Of a stretch of DNA of 64,000 bases, positions 25,171 to 34,658 are shown piece after piece. Location of the stretch: assembly GCA_937922795.1 (NCBI GenBank), contig CALAJK010000010.1, forward strand, positions 1 through 64,000, written 5' to 3'. The position numbers and the translations under genes are program-made. Position 1 is the stretch's first letter. The number at the start of each line of letters is the position of its first letter. The DNA comes from an uncultured Anaerolineae bacterium (GTDB lineage: Bacteria; Chloroflexota; Anaerolineae; Aggregatilineales; Phototrophicaceae). The notes under the pieces are model-generated. The model saw nothing but the letters and a program-made list of their open reading frames with translations. It made no database searches and was not told the origin of the DNA.

Positions 25171-26691
25171 TTACAGGAATAACGATCCAGCGCTGCGCAC
25201 CGCCCAGTCAAACACGGTCTGCGCGCCGATCGTGCCCAACACGATGACCACAATCGACGTGATCGCCAGCACCCAGGCGTATGGGCGCGATACCGGGATC
25301 GGCTTGTCTTCGTCCTCACTGCGATCCACGTACATCACCTTGACGACGACCAGGTAATAGTACAGCCCGATGATCGCGTTCAGCACGCCCACCACCGCCA
25401 GCCAGGTCAGGTCGGCCTGCACGGCGGCGTTGAACACGAAGAACTTGCCGAAGAACCCGGCCGTCGGCGGCACGCCGGCCAGCGACAGCAGCCCGATCGT
25501 CATCATCAGCGCCAACCAAGGGCTGCGCCGGCTCAGCCCAGCCAGGTCGGCGATGGTCTCGCTGCCGGTCGCCTCGCTGAACAGGATGACCACCGCGAAC
25601 GACAGCAGGTTGGTGAACACATACATGAACATGTAGAAGCCCACCGACGCCACCGCCTGCGCCTGCACCACGTCGCTGGCGGACTGAAGCGCCGCCACGC
25701 CGATGAGCGTATAGCCGGCCTGGGCGATGGACGAGTAGGCCAGCAGGCGCTTGATGTTGCGCTGCGCCAGCGCCACCACGTTGCCGAGCGTCATCGAGAC
25801 GACCGCCGAAGCCGCCATCAACTGCACCCAGAAGTTATGAATGGATGCGTCGCCGATCACTAGCGACAGCGGGAACACCGCCACCAAGAAGCGCACCAGC
25901 AGCGCGAAGCTGGCCGCCTTGCTCGCCACGCTTAGGAAGGCCGTCACCGGCGTCGGCGCGCCTTCATAGACATCCGGCGTCCAGAAATGGAACGGCACGG
26001 CGCTGATCTTGAAGCCGAAGCCGACGATGATCATCACCAGCGCTGCCAGCACCGGGATCGGGTTATTGGCGAACGCTTCGCTCGTCAACTGCGCGGCGAT
26101 CAGATACAGGTTGGTCTGGCCGGTGAAACCGTACAGCAGGCTCAGGCCGTAGAGCATGATCGCCGACGCAAACGCGCCGAACAGGAAATACTTGACGCCG
26201 CTCTCGACAGATTTTTGATCGCTCCGTTTGAACGCTGCCAGCAGGTACAGGGGGATCGACGTGGTCTCCAACGCCAGGAAGGCCATGATCAGGTCGGCCG
26301 AGCTGGCCAGCAGCGTCATGCCCAGCGTCGAGACGATGACGATCAGGTAAAACTCGCCTCGATGTCCCACACCCTTGACATCCACCGACATCAGGCAGGT
26401 GATCGCCGCCGCCAGCAGCACCATCACCTTGAAGATCTGCGACAGCACATCATGGCGGATCATGCCGCCCCAGTACAGCCCTTCCGGCGTGGCCGGCGAC
26501 CCTGGCCAGACGATCAGCGGCAGCGCGGCGATCAACCCCAGACCAACCCCAGCCACGTAGGCCACGGTGCGCACCTGGCTCTTCGGCAGATACAGGTCAA
26601 GCCCCAGCACCAGGATGGCAAGGACAGTCAGGGCGATCTCCGGCAGGATCGCCAACAGGCTCGTCGCCAGATCAAACTCGGTAGCGCCCAT
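25171..26691 (-). CDS. nuoN: NADH-quinone oxidoreductase subunit N
   Basis: A 506-residue antiporter-like membrane subunit of complex I with about 14 helices. The family pattern FKISAVPFHFWTPDVYEGAPTPVTAFLSVASKAASFA carries the lysines of the proton channel. It is the last gene of the nuo cluster, 2 bases after the preceding nuoM and 60 bases before atpI. The subunit sits between NuoM and NuoK in the membrane arm and translocates protons. Confidence 0.96.
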   Translation of the reverse strand: MGATEFDLATSLLAILPEIALTVLAILVLGLDLYLPKSQVRTVAYVAGVGLGLIAALPLIVWPGSPATPEGLYWGGMIRHDVLSQIFKVMVLLAAAITCLMSVDVKGVGHRGEFYLIVIVSTLGMTLLASSADLIMAFLALETTSIPLYLLAAFKRSDQKSVESGVKYFLFGAFASAIMLYGLSLLYGFTGQTNLYLIAAQLTSEAFANNPIPVLAALVMIIVGFGFKISAVPFHFWTPDVYEGAPTPVTAFLSVASKAASFALLVRFLVAVFPLSLVIGDASIHNFWVQLMAASAVVSMTLGNVVALAQRNIKRLLAYSSIAQAGYTLIGVAALQSASDVVQAQAVASVGFYMFMYVFTNLLSFAVVILFSEATGSETIADLAGLSRRSPWLALMMTIGLLSLAGVPPTAGFFGKFFVFNAAVQADLTWLAVVGVLNAIIGLYYYLVVVKVMYVDRSEDEDKPIPVSRPYAWVLAITSIVVIVLGTIGAQTVFDWAVRSAGSLFL

Positions 26692-26693
26692 GC

Positions 26694-28415
26694 TTAAGCA
26701 CCCCCTCCCAGAATGGCGATGACCGGTCGCAGGCCGGCCTCAATCATCGGCGCCATGATGATGGGGTAGACCCCCAGGATGATGAGCGGCGCCCCCAGCA
26801 GGAACAAAATGATGCGGTCGGTGATGGTGATATCGGTCACGTCGCTGTAACGCTGCTCGTTGAACTCCCCGAAGAACACCTGGCTGGTGACGCGCAGCAC
26901 GTAAGCGGCAGTGATGACGATGCCCAGCGCCGCCAGCACCACGATGATCGAGTAGTAGTTGGTCAGCGTGAAACCGCCGATCTGCAGCGCCACGTTGGGC
27001 GAGGCGTTCCACATGCCGACGAAGATCGGGAACTCGGCGATGAACCCGCTGAGGCCGGGCATGCCCATGCTGGTGAGGCCGCCGATGATGAAAGCCACCG
27101 CGACCCAGGGCATCCGTTTGACGAACCCGCCCAGGCTGGGGATGTCGCGGGTATGCGCCCGGTCATACACCATGCCGACGCAGCCGAAGAACAGCGCCGT
27201 CATCGCGCCGTGGCTGAACATTTGCAGGCCGGCCCCGGTCATGCCGATGATGTTCATCGAAGCCCAACCCATGCTCACCAGCCCCATATGGCTGACCGAC
27301 GAGAAGCCGATGACGTACTTGAAATCGCGCTGACGGAAGGCGATGAACGCCCCGTAAACTACATTGATGAGCGTCAGGAATACGATCCAGGGCAGATGCG
27401 TCTGCGCCCCCTCCGGCATGAGCTGCACGCCCGCCCGCAGCGCTGCATACGCGCCCAGCTTCATCAGCACGCCGGCGTGGATCATGGAGACGGCCGTCGG
27501 CGCAGCCACGTGGCCATCCGGCGACCAGTTGTGGAACGGGAACACGCCCGCCAGCACACCGAAGCCGATGAACACGAACGGGAACCACAGCTTGGCGAAG
27601 GTGAGCGTCTCGACGCCGGCGTAGCCCGCCACGTCGAAAGCGCCGTTCTCCGCCGCCAGCATCAACTGCGTCATATCAAAGCTGAAGGGGCGGGCGTTCT
27701 CCGCCAGCAGCCCGGACGCTTTGGCCGCCTCAAATACGGCTGCGCCCTCGTTGGTGAAGTAATTGCTGGCCACCAGCACCATAGCGATCACGCCGACCAG
27801 GGCGATGACCGAGCCGATGAGGATGTACAGCGTCAGCTTCATCGCCGCGTATTCGCGCAGCTTCACCCATCCCCAGGTGGCGATGAGCAGATACATCGGG
27901 AAGATGGCGAGTTCGTAGAAGAAGAACAGCACGAACATGTCAATGGCCACGAACACGCCGTAGACGCCGGCCACCAGCAGCATGAAGAACGCCATGAATT
28001 CGCGGGTGCGGTCTTCGATGCGCCACGAGATCAGCACGCCGGCCACCGCCACCATGCCGGTCAGCAGCACCATCGGCGCGTTCAAGCCGTCTACGCCCAG
28101 GTGGTAGCTGATGCCCAAGCTGTCCAGCCAGGGCACTTTCTCTTCGAACGCCAGCCCATCCTTGAACATCTGGGTGGCCGGGTTGGCCAAGCCGGCGGCG
28201 TCGATCGCGGCTTGGTTGGTGTTCACCTGGCCGACCAAGTTGTTGTAGCCGAAGTACACCGCCCCCGACAGCACTAGCACGATCACCGCGGCAGTGATCG
28301 AGATGCCCCGAATCAGGTCGCGCTTGTCGCTGTCGATCAGCAGCAGGATGACGGCCGCTGCGATGGGCGTGAAGATGATGACGCTCAGGATTGGGAACAT
28401 AAATGGTTCGGTCAT
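26694..28415 (-). CDS. nuoM: NADH-quinone oxidoreductase subunit M, divergent second copy
   Basis: A 573-residue antiporter-like subunit. E168 in FFYELAIFPMYLL matches the conserved helix-5 glutamate, and K319 in GVLMKLGAYA is kept. In the region FGVLAGVFPFHNWSPDGH the position of the helix-7 channel lysine is L288. Residues 60-95 and 215-265 form longer loops than in the other copy. It belongs to the NuoM clade with the WSPDGH signature, not to a recent duplicate of 28491-30068. It follows that gene by 75 bases and precedes nuoN. Confidence 0.93.
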   Translation of the reverse strand: MTEPFMFPILSVIIFTPIAAAVILLLIDSDKRDLIRGISITAAVIVLVLSGAVYFGYNNLVGQVNTNQAAIDAAGLANPATQMFKDGLAFEEKVPWLDSLGISYHLGVDGLNAPMVLLTGMVAVAGVLISWRIEDRTREFMAFFMLLVAGVYGVFVAIDMFVLFFFYELAIFPMYLLIATWGWVKLREYAAMKLTLYILIGSVIALVGVIAMVLVASNYFTNEGAAVFEAAKASGLLAENARPFSFDMTQLMLAAENGAFDVAGYAGVETLTFAKLWFPFVFIGFGVLAGVFPFHNWSPDGHVAAPTAVSMIHAGVLMKLGAYAALRAGVQLMPEGAQTHLPWIVFLTLINVVYGAFIAFRQRDFKYVIGFSSVSHMGLVSMGWASMNIIGMTGAGLQMFSHGAMTALFFGCVGMVYDRAHTRDIPSLGGFVKRMPWVAVAFIIGGLTSMGMPGLSGFIAEFPIFVGMWNASPNVALQIGGFTLTNYYSIIVVLAALGIVITAAYVLRVTSQVFFGEFNEQRYSDVTDITITDRIILFLLGAPLIILGVYPIIMAPMIEAGLRPVIAILGGGA

Positions 28416-28490
28416 AGCGTTTTCCTTATGCCCTTCCTCGTCCGACCGGCAGCCCTACGCCTCGGCCAGACCGGGCCAGGGAGAGAAGGT

Positions 28491-30068
28491 CTACCCACCC
28501 AAAATCCGCAGCACCGTATCATTGATGACCGGCAGGATCCAGTTCGGCACCACGCCGGTGATCAGCATCAGCACCAGCAGCGGCGCGATCGCCACCACCT
28601 CGCGCACCTCGATCTCTAGGTGGTAATCGCGCCACTTCAGGTTGAACGGCCCGTGCAGCACGGCGCGGATGCCCTTCAGGATGTAGCCGCCGGTGAACAG
28701 CAGGCCGAGCATGGCGATGACCGTCAACCCAGTGAACACCGGCCACGACCCGCGCACCACCAAAAACTCGCTGATGAACCCGTTCAGCCCCGGCAGCCCC
28801 AGGCTGGCCATGCTGGTGAACACGAAGATCGTGCCGTAGATCGGCGCTTTCACCCAGAACCCGCCGTACTCGCGCAGATCGCGGGTGTGGGTTTTGTGGT
28901 AGATCGCGCCGGCGAGCAAGAACATAGCCGCCGAACTGAGGCCGTGGTTGAACATCTGCAGCACCGCGCCGTTGGTCGCCAGGATGGCGCTCTCCAGGTG
29001 TTGGCCGGTCGCGTCCAGCCAGTTCTGGCCGTAGGCCAGCGCCGCCACCGCCAACCCCATGGCCACGAAGCCCATGTGGTTGACCGAACTGTAGGCCACC
29101 AGCCGCTTGATGTCGTTCTGTCCCAACGCGGCGAAAGCCCCCAGCACGATGCCCAGCATCGCCAGGAAGGCGAAGATGCCGGCCCAATTGGTCTGGATCA
29201 CGCCCAGGATGTTGACATCCGCGATCCACACGTCGGGAAAGAAGGGGATCACCAGCCGCAGGAAGCCATACGCGCCCAGCTTGAGCATGACGCCGGCCAG
29301 CAGCATCGAGCCGGCCGTCGGGGCTTCGCCGTGGGCGTCCGGCAGCCAGGTGTGGAACGGCCACACCGGCACTTTGATGCAGAAGGCGACGAAGAAGCCG
29401 ATGAACGCCCAGGCTTTCACCGCTTCGATGCCAATGCCCAGGAATGTGCCGTTTTCGCCGGTGAAGGTCGGCCAGATCTGGGTGAGCATCTGGATGTCGA
29501 ACGTCCCGGCCGTCCAGCCGATCAACTGGGTGGCCAGCAGCATGCCCAGCGAGCCGCCGATCGAGTAGATCATGAACTTGGTGGCGGCGTACTTGCGGTT
29601 CGGCCCGCCCCACTGGTCAATGATGAAGTACATCGGCACCAGGCTGAGCTCGTAGAACAGGAAGAAGATCATCAAGTCGAGCGCCACGAACACGCCCAGC
29701 AGGCCGGTCTCGAAGAACAGCAGCAGCGCCATGTGCATGTTGATGCGCTCTTCGATCTCAAAGCTGATCAGGATGGCCAGCGGCGTCAGGATGCCGGTCA
29801 GCAGCACCATCGTCGCGCTGACGCCGTCAATCCCCACGTGCCACGAGGCGCCGATCAGCGGGAACCAGGGCGTGTTCACCACCATCTGATAGCCAGCCGC
29901 CGCCCGGTCGTAGCTGAAGAAGACGGCGATGCACAGCGCGCCGATGATCGTGGCCAGCGCCAGCGCCCCCCAGCGCGCCACGGCGCGGGGCAGCAGCAGC
30001 ACGATGACCGCGCTGAGCGCCGGGGCGATCACCAGAAACGTCAGGATGTCTATGCCGAAGATTGCCAT
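28491..30068 (-). CDS. nuoM: NADH-quinone oxidoreductase subunit M, canonical copy
   Basis: A 525-residue antiporter-like subunit with the standard channel residues: E140 in FFLFYELSLVPMYF and K232 in FCIKVPVWPFHTWLPDAHGEAPTAGS, plus the helix-8 lysine in GVMLKLGAYG. It lies between nuoL (21-base gap) and the divergent nuoM. It probably forms the usual M position; the order of the two M subunits in the assembled arm cannot be read from the sequence. Confidence 0.96.
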   Translation of the reverse strand: MAIFGIDILTFLVIAPALSAVIVLLLPRAVARWGALALATIIGALCIAVFFSYDRAAAGYQMVVNTPWFPLIGASWHVGIDGVSATMVLLTGILTPLAILISFEIEERINMHMALLLFFETGLLGVFVALDLMIFFLFYELSLVPMYFIIDQWGGPNRKYAATKFMIYSIGGSLGMLLATQLIGWTAGTFDIQMLTQIWPTFTGENGTFLGIGIEAVKAWAFIGFFVAFCIKVPVWPFHTWLPDAHGEAPTAGSMLLAGVMLKLGAYGFLRLVIPFFPDVWIADVNILGVIQTNWAGIFAFLAMLGIVLGAFAALGQNDIKRLVAYSSVNHMGFVAMGLAVAALAYGQNWLDATGQHLESAILATNGAVLQMFNHGLSSAAMFLLAGAIYHKTHTRDLREYGGFWVKAPIYGTIFVFTSMASLGLPGLNGFISEFLVVRGSWPVFTGLTVIAMLGLLFTGGYILKGIRAVLHGPFNLKWRDYHLEIEVREVVAIAPLLVLMLITGVVPNWILPVINDTVLRILGG

Positions 30069-30089
30069 AACCTCTGTTCTCCCCCGCGC

Positions 30090-32426
30090 CTAGCCGGCGG
30101 CCTGTACCAGCACGCCCGATGAGGCGACGAAGACGAGCGCGATCACGATGGCGGCGATGATGATGAGCAGCAGATACTGCTGGACGCGCCCAGTCTGTAT
30201 GCGCCGGAACCACGCGCCAAACAGGGCGACCAGTTCGGGGATACCGTCGCCGACGCCGTCAATCAGCCAGGTGTTGAGCAGCTTCAGGAAGTCGCCGATC
30301 CAGGTGGCGATCCGCGCGATCCAGTGCAGGATGCCGTCGATGATGCCCCGATCGAGAAACTGCGATACGGCGACCCGCGCCAACCACTGCGACGGGTTGA
30401 TGAACACGGCCGTGTACAGCTCGTCGAAGTAGTACTTGTGCTTCAGCACCGTATGCACTGGCCCCAGGAAGCCGACCAGCGGGTCTTCCTGCCCGGCTTG
30501 CAGCGGCTTGCGCCAGTACACCAGATAGCCGACCGCGATGCCGCCGAGCGCCACCGCAAACGAAGTCAGCACCGGGATCCAGTTGAACGGCGGCTTCTCC
30601 GGTTGGATCTCCGGCAGCAACGTGTACTTGACGAACTCGAAGAACGGGTTGACCTCCGGCGAGAAGATCGGCCCCAGCACCGGGAAGGCCGGCGGCACGC
30701 CAACGAAGCCGGCGGTGATGGCGAAGAACGCCAGGATGATGAGCGGCAGCGTCATGGTGAAGCTGACCACGCCGCGCCCCAGATTGGCGTGGCGGGCGGC
30801 CTCGGTGCGCGGCTCGCCCCAGAAGGTCAGCCCAAGCTGGCGCATGGTGTAGAAGGCCGTCAGGAAGGCCGCCACCGCCAGCAGGATGAAGACCAGCGCG
30901 TGCGGCCCAAAACCCTTGCTGGCCCCCAGCCAGGCGTCGGCCAGGATTTCATCTTTCGACCAGAAACCGGCGGTGATCAGCGGCAGGCCGGCCAGCGACA
31001 GGCCGCCGATGAGGAAGGTGTAGAAAGTCACCGGCATCGTCTGGCGCAGCCCGCCCATGTTCATCATGTCCTGTGGGTCAAAGTGCGCGTGGGCATGGGC
31101 GTCGTGGTGCGCCTCATGCTCATCGTGCGCCGCGTGGTGATCATCATGGTGGGCGTGGGCTCTCGCGTGCGCTTCGCCATGCTCCATGCCGTGGATGACC
31201 GCGCCCGACGCCATGAACAGCAGCGCTTTGAAGAATGCGTGGGTGATCAGGTGGAAGGCGGCGGCGATGTACGCGCCGATGCCCAGCGCCGCCATCATGA
31301 ACCCAAGCTGCGAGATGGTCGAGTAGGCCAGCACCCGCTTGACGTCGTTCTGGGCGACGGCGATGGTGGCGGAGAACAGCGCCGTGAACGCGCCGATCAC
31401 GGCCATCAGCATCATCGGCGCCAGCAGTTGGCCTTCGTGCGGGTGGCTGCCGGCCTCCAGCAGCGGGTACATGCGCACGATGGCGTAGATGCCGGCGGAG
31501 ACCATGGCCGCCGCATGGATCATGGCGCTGACCGGCGTGGGACCTTCCATCGCGTCCGGCAGCCAGACGTGCAGCGGGAACTGCGCCGACTTGCCGATAG
31601 TGCCGATGATCAGGAAGATGCCGATCAGCCCCGCCGCGCTCAGCCCGCCGAAGATGATGGCCGGCGTGGTCGCCAGATGCTCCAGCACTTCATGGTTGTA
31701 CAGGATTTCGCGGAAGCTGAGCGTGCCGGTCTCAGCGTACAGATAAGCGATGCCCAGCAGCATGATCACGTCGGCTACGCGGGTGGTGGTGAACGCCTTG
31801 ATGGCCGCCTCATAGGCGCTGCGCTTCTCGAACCAGAAGCCGATGAGCAAATACGAACACAAGCCCATCACTTCCCAACCGACGAACAGCAGCAGCAGAT
31901 TGTCGGCCACCACTAACGTCAGCATCGCCCCGGCGAACAGGGCGATGAGGGCGAAAAACCGTGACTGGCGGGCGTCGTGCGCCATGTAGCCGATCGAGTA
32001 GATGAAGATCATGGCGCAGGCCAGCGGCACCATGACCAGCATGACCACCGTCAGCGGATCAACCAGCACCCCCATGCTGAACGAGCCGACGCCGGTCGCC
32101 ATCCAGGGCAGGCTGCTCTCGAACACCTTCTTGCCCAGCTTCTCAACCCCCAGCCCCTGCCCCACCACGATCAGGCTGAGGATCCACGCCAGGCCAATGC
32201 CGATCATCGCCACCACAATGCTGACGACGCGGCTGGGGAAACTGACGACGGGCACGATCATGCCGTCGTAATCGGGGTGATTATGGTCGTGGTAGCTGTG
32301 ATCCGTGGCCGGCACCAGCCGCGCCCGGTTGGTGAACAGCATGATGATGAAAAACGCCACCAGCGGCCCGACCGGGATCAACCAGGGCAGCAAATTAGGG
32401 TCGCTCAAAAAATCATTCGGGTTCAT
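30090..32426 (-). CDS. nuoL: NADH-quinone oxidoreductase subunit L (long form)
   Basis: A 778-residue distal antiporter-like subunit, longer than the usual 610-680. Core motifs are present: VGWEVMGLCSYLLIGFW with E186, and GKSAQFPLHVWLPDAMEGPTPVSA with K279. Two additions stand out. Residues 412-448 form a His-rich loop (15 His). The lateral-helix region between DRGIIDG (692-698) and RRIQTGRVQ (741-749) spans 42 residues, where I would expect roughly 16-18. The latter fits a longer arm that must bridge an extra NuoM. The N-terminus starts at the ATG at 32426. Confidence 0.95.
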   Translation of the reverse strand: MNPNDFLSDPNLLPWLIPVGPLVAFFIIMLFTNRARLVPATDHSYHDHNHPDYDGMIVPVVSFPSRVVSIVVAMIGIGLAWILSLIVVGQGLGVEKLGKKVFESSLPWMATGVGSFSMGVLVDPLTVVMLVMVPLACAMIFIYSIGYMAHDARQSRFFALIALFAGAMLTLVVADNLLLLFVGWEVMGLCSYLLIGFWFEKRSAYEAAIKAFTTTRVADVIMLLGIAYLYAETGTLSFREILYNHEVLEHLATTPAIIFGGLSAAGLIGIFLIIGTIGKSAQFPLHVWLPDAMEGPTPVSAMIHAAAMVSAGIYAIVRMYPLLEAGSHPHEGQLLAPMMLMAVIGAFTALFSATIAVAQNDVKRVLAYSTISQLGFMMAALGIGAYIAAAFHLITHAFFKALLFMASGAVIHGMEHGEAHARAHAHHDDHHAAHDEHEAHHDAHAHAHFDPQDMMNMGGLRQTMPVTFYTFLIGGLSLAGLPLITAGFWSKDEILADAWLGASKGFGPHALVFILLAVAAFLTAFYTMRQLGLTFWGEPRTEAARHANLGRGVVSFTMTLPLIILAFFAITAGFVGVPPAFPVLGPIFSPEVNPFFEFVKYTLLPEIQPEKPPFNWIPVLTSFAVALGGIAVGYLVYWRKPLQAGQEDPLVGFLGPVHTVLKHKYYFDELYTAVFINPSQWLARVAVSQFLDRGIIDGILHWIARIATWIGDFLKLLNTWLIDGVGDGIPELVALFGAWFRRIQTGRVQQYLLLIIIAAIVIALVFVASSGVLVQAAG

Positions 32427-32444
32427 ACGCCTTGGACCTTTGCG

Positions 32445-32753
32445 CTACCACTTCAGCAGATCAACGTCTTCGACGATGACCGACCGGCGATTGCGGTAGA
32501 CCGAGATGATGATCGCCAGGCCGACGGCCGCCTCGGCCGCAGCGACGACGAAGACGAACGCCGTGAAAGCCTGTCCCGCCATGTTCAGCGGCGACACATA
32601 CCGCCAAAAGGCGATGAGATTGATGTTGACCGCATTCAACATCAGCTCGACGCCCATCAATACCGCCACCGCATTCCGCCGCGACAGCACCCCGTAGGCG
32701 CCGATGCAGAACAGGCCGGCGGCGACCGCTAGATACATCCACAAGGGAACCAT
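32445..32753 (-). CDS. nuoK: NADH-quinone oxidoreductase subunit K
   Basis: A 102-residue three-helix membrane subunit. Conserved glutamates lie in GVELMLNAVNINLIAF and in AAEAAVGLAIII, the E-channel residues of NuoK. The ATG at 32753 has GGAG 9 bases upstream; an upstream GTG overlapping nuoJ is less likely. It sits between nuoJ and nuoL in the normal order. Confidence 0.95.
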   Translation of the reverse strand: MVPLWMYLAVAAGLFCIGAYGVLSRRNAVAVLMGVELMLNAVNINLIAFWRYVSPLNMAGQAFTAFVFVVAAAEAAVGLAIIISVYRNRRSVIVEDVDLLKW

Positions 32754-32768
32754 AGCTCTCGACTCCAC

Positions 32769-33293
32769 CTATTCGTCATCGCGGGCGATGACAATCGCGC
32801 CGATCATCGCCGCCGTCAGCAGCAGCGACGCCACCTCAAACGGCAGCACGAACTGGTTGGGGCTGACGAGCGCTGTGCCCAGTTCAGCCGTGCTGGCCAC
32901 CACTTCCGAAACCTCCCGGCCGGCCTGTGCGCCGCCCACGCCCCACACCGGCAGGATGACGCCCACCATCAGCAGCACGAACAGCAGCCCGGCGGCGATG
33001 GCGCTCATCACCCACTGTCGGTTATAGATATCGCGCAGACGGGTCATGCTGCGGGTGAGCATCACCGCGAAGACGATGAGGATGGCAATCGCGCCGATGT
33101 AGACCAGCACCTGCACCGCCGCCATGAACGGCGCGCTCAGCAGCACGAAAAACCCGGCTGCGCCGAACAAACTCAGCACCAGATACAGCGTCGCGTGGAT
33201 GAGGTTGCGCGTGGTCACAACGCCCAGCGCGCCGCCCAGAATACAGGCGGCGAAAATCAGGAAGGCAATCGTCTGCACATTCAGTTCGATCAT
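32769..33293 (-). CDS. nuoJ: NADH-quinone oxidoreductase subunit J
   Basis: A 174-residue membrane subunit with five predicted helices. It has the typical LIHATLYLVLSLFGAAGFFVLL segment (helix 3 region, with the pi-bulge tyrosine area) and VLVYIGAIAILIVFAVML. It is part of the E-channel link between the quinone site and the antiporter subunits. nuoI, which commonly separates nuoH and nuoJ, is missing here. Confidence 0.95.
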   Translation of the reverse strand: MIELNVQTIAFLIFAACILGGALGVVTTRNLIHATLYLVLSLFGAAGFFVLLSAPFMAAVQVLVYIGAIAILIVFAVMLTRSMTRLRDIYNRQWVMSAIAAGLLFVLLMVGVILPVWGVGGAQAGREVSEVVASTAELGTALVSPNQFVLPFEVASLLLTAAMIGAIVIARDDE

Positions 33294-33369
33294 AAGTCTA
33301 CCCCGGAGTCGCGTCGGAAGGGGCGGGATTGCGCCCCGCCCCTCAATCGCTGAGAACCGATCATCGAAT

Positions 33370-34617
33370 TTAATCCCCGGCGGGGGCGCTCACTCGTTCG
33401 AGTTCGCGTTCCAGCGCGGCGGCGTGGCGCGCTTCATCTTCCAGCCGCTGCCGGCGGCCCGTGTTGCGGATCATCGTCAGCACGATCCCGATCACCACCA
33501 GGTTGCCCAGCAGCAAGATCACCGCCTGCGGCAAATTCGCCACGAAATCGGTCGCCTGCGCCGGATCGGGAGCCAGTCCCAGCGCCCGCACCACCTGGAG
33601 CAGGAAGGCAGTCATCAGCACGTTAATGATCGAGATGGGCACCAGGAATTTCCAGTTGAAGGCCATCAACTGGTCAATGCGCACGCGGGGCACAGTGCTG
33701 CGCAGCACCAGCGAGAACAGGTAGATGATGAACGTCTTGATGCCCAGGTAGATGAACCCCAAAACCGGCACTTCATGGACGAACGGCCCTGACCAGCCCC
33801 CCAGGAAGATGACCGCCGCCAGCACCGCTATAGTGAAGGCGTGAATGAACTCGGCCGCCATGAACATGCCGAACTTGAAGCCTGAGTACTCAATATTGTA
33901 GCCGGCGATGATCTCCGATTCGGCTTCGATCAGGTCGAACGGCGCGCGTCCGGCCTCGGCCAAGTTGGCGATGAAGAAGATCACCGCCGCCACCGGCGCC
34001 ATGACGATGAACCACATCCCCTGCTGAGCGATGGTGATGCCCTGCATGCTCATCGTGCCGGCCAGCATCACCGGTATCAGCAGCGCCAGCACCAGCGGCA
34101 CTTCATAGCTCAGCAGTTGGGCGATGGTGCGAAACGCGCCCAACAGCGCGTACTTGTTGTTGCTCGACCAACCGGCCACCACCACCTTGACTGTGCCGAT
34201 CGACGACACTGCCATGAAATACAGGACGCCGATGCTCAGATCGGCGCCCACGTGCAGCGGCGTGAACGGGATGACCGCCCAGACCAGAATGACCGAGGCG
34301 AAGGCGATGATCGGGGCCAGGTTGTAGATGAACTTGTCAGCGCCCAACGGCGTGATGTCCTCTTTCGTCAGCAGCTTGACCGCGTCGGCCACCGACTGGA
34401 GCAGGCCATACGGACCGACGCGGTTCGGGCCGATGCGATCCTGAACTCGCGCCGCGACCTTGCGTTCGATGTAGATGAGCATGATCACCGTCACCAGCGG
34501 GACGATCGCCACCAGCACCACACCCAACAGGATGTTGATGAACTGTGCCAGATCTGGCGCGATGCCCAGGTTCAGCAAGCACTGAACGAAGTTATTGATG
34601 CTGCACACAGATTCCAT
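33370..34617 (-). CDS. nuoH: NADH-quinone oxidoreductase subunit H
   Basis: A 415-residue membrane subunit lining the quinone chamber. The hallmark YIERKVAARVQDRIGPNRVGPYGLLQ (about 49-75) and EAGRAPFDLIEAESEIIAGYNIEY (about 225-248) carry the acidic and basic residues of the quinone tunnel. The C-terminal 35 residues are a charged cytoplasmic tail longer than usual. It lies between nuoA and nuoJ; nuoB, C, D, E, F and G, normally between A and H, are absent. Confidence 0.96.
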   Translation of the reverse strand: MESVCSINNFVQCLLNLGIAPDLAQFINILLGVVLVAIVPLVTVIMLIYIERKVAARVQDRIGPNRVGPYGLLQSVADAVKLLTKEDITPLGADKFIYNLAPIIAFASVILVWAVIPFTPLHVGADLSIGVLYFMAVSSIGTVKVVVAGWSSNNKYALLGAFRTIAQLLSYEVPLVLALLIPVMLAGTMSMQGITIAQQGMWFIVMAPVAAVIFFIANLAEAGRAPFDLIEAESEIIAGYNIEYSGFKFGMFMAAEFIHAFTIAVLAAVIFLGGWSGPFVHEVPVLGFIYLGIKTFIIYLFSLVLRSTVPRVRIDQLMAFNWKFLVPISIINVLMTAFLLQVVRALGLAPDPAQATDFVANLPQAVILLLGNLVVIGIVLTMIRNTGRRQRLEDEARHAAALERELERVSAPAGD

Positions 34618-34658
34618 AGATCAGTCCTCAGCGCTCCGTTCTGCTCTGAACACGCGTC

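Noticed and set aside
30324-31916. 530-codon plus-strand open frame opposite nuoL
   Set aside because: Shadow frame caused by GC-rich codon use; no start signal or known domain.
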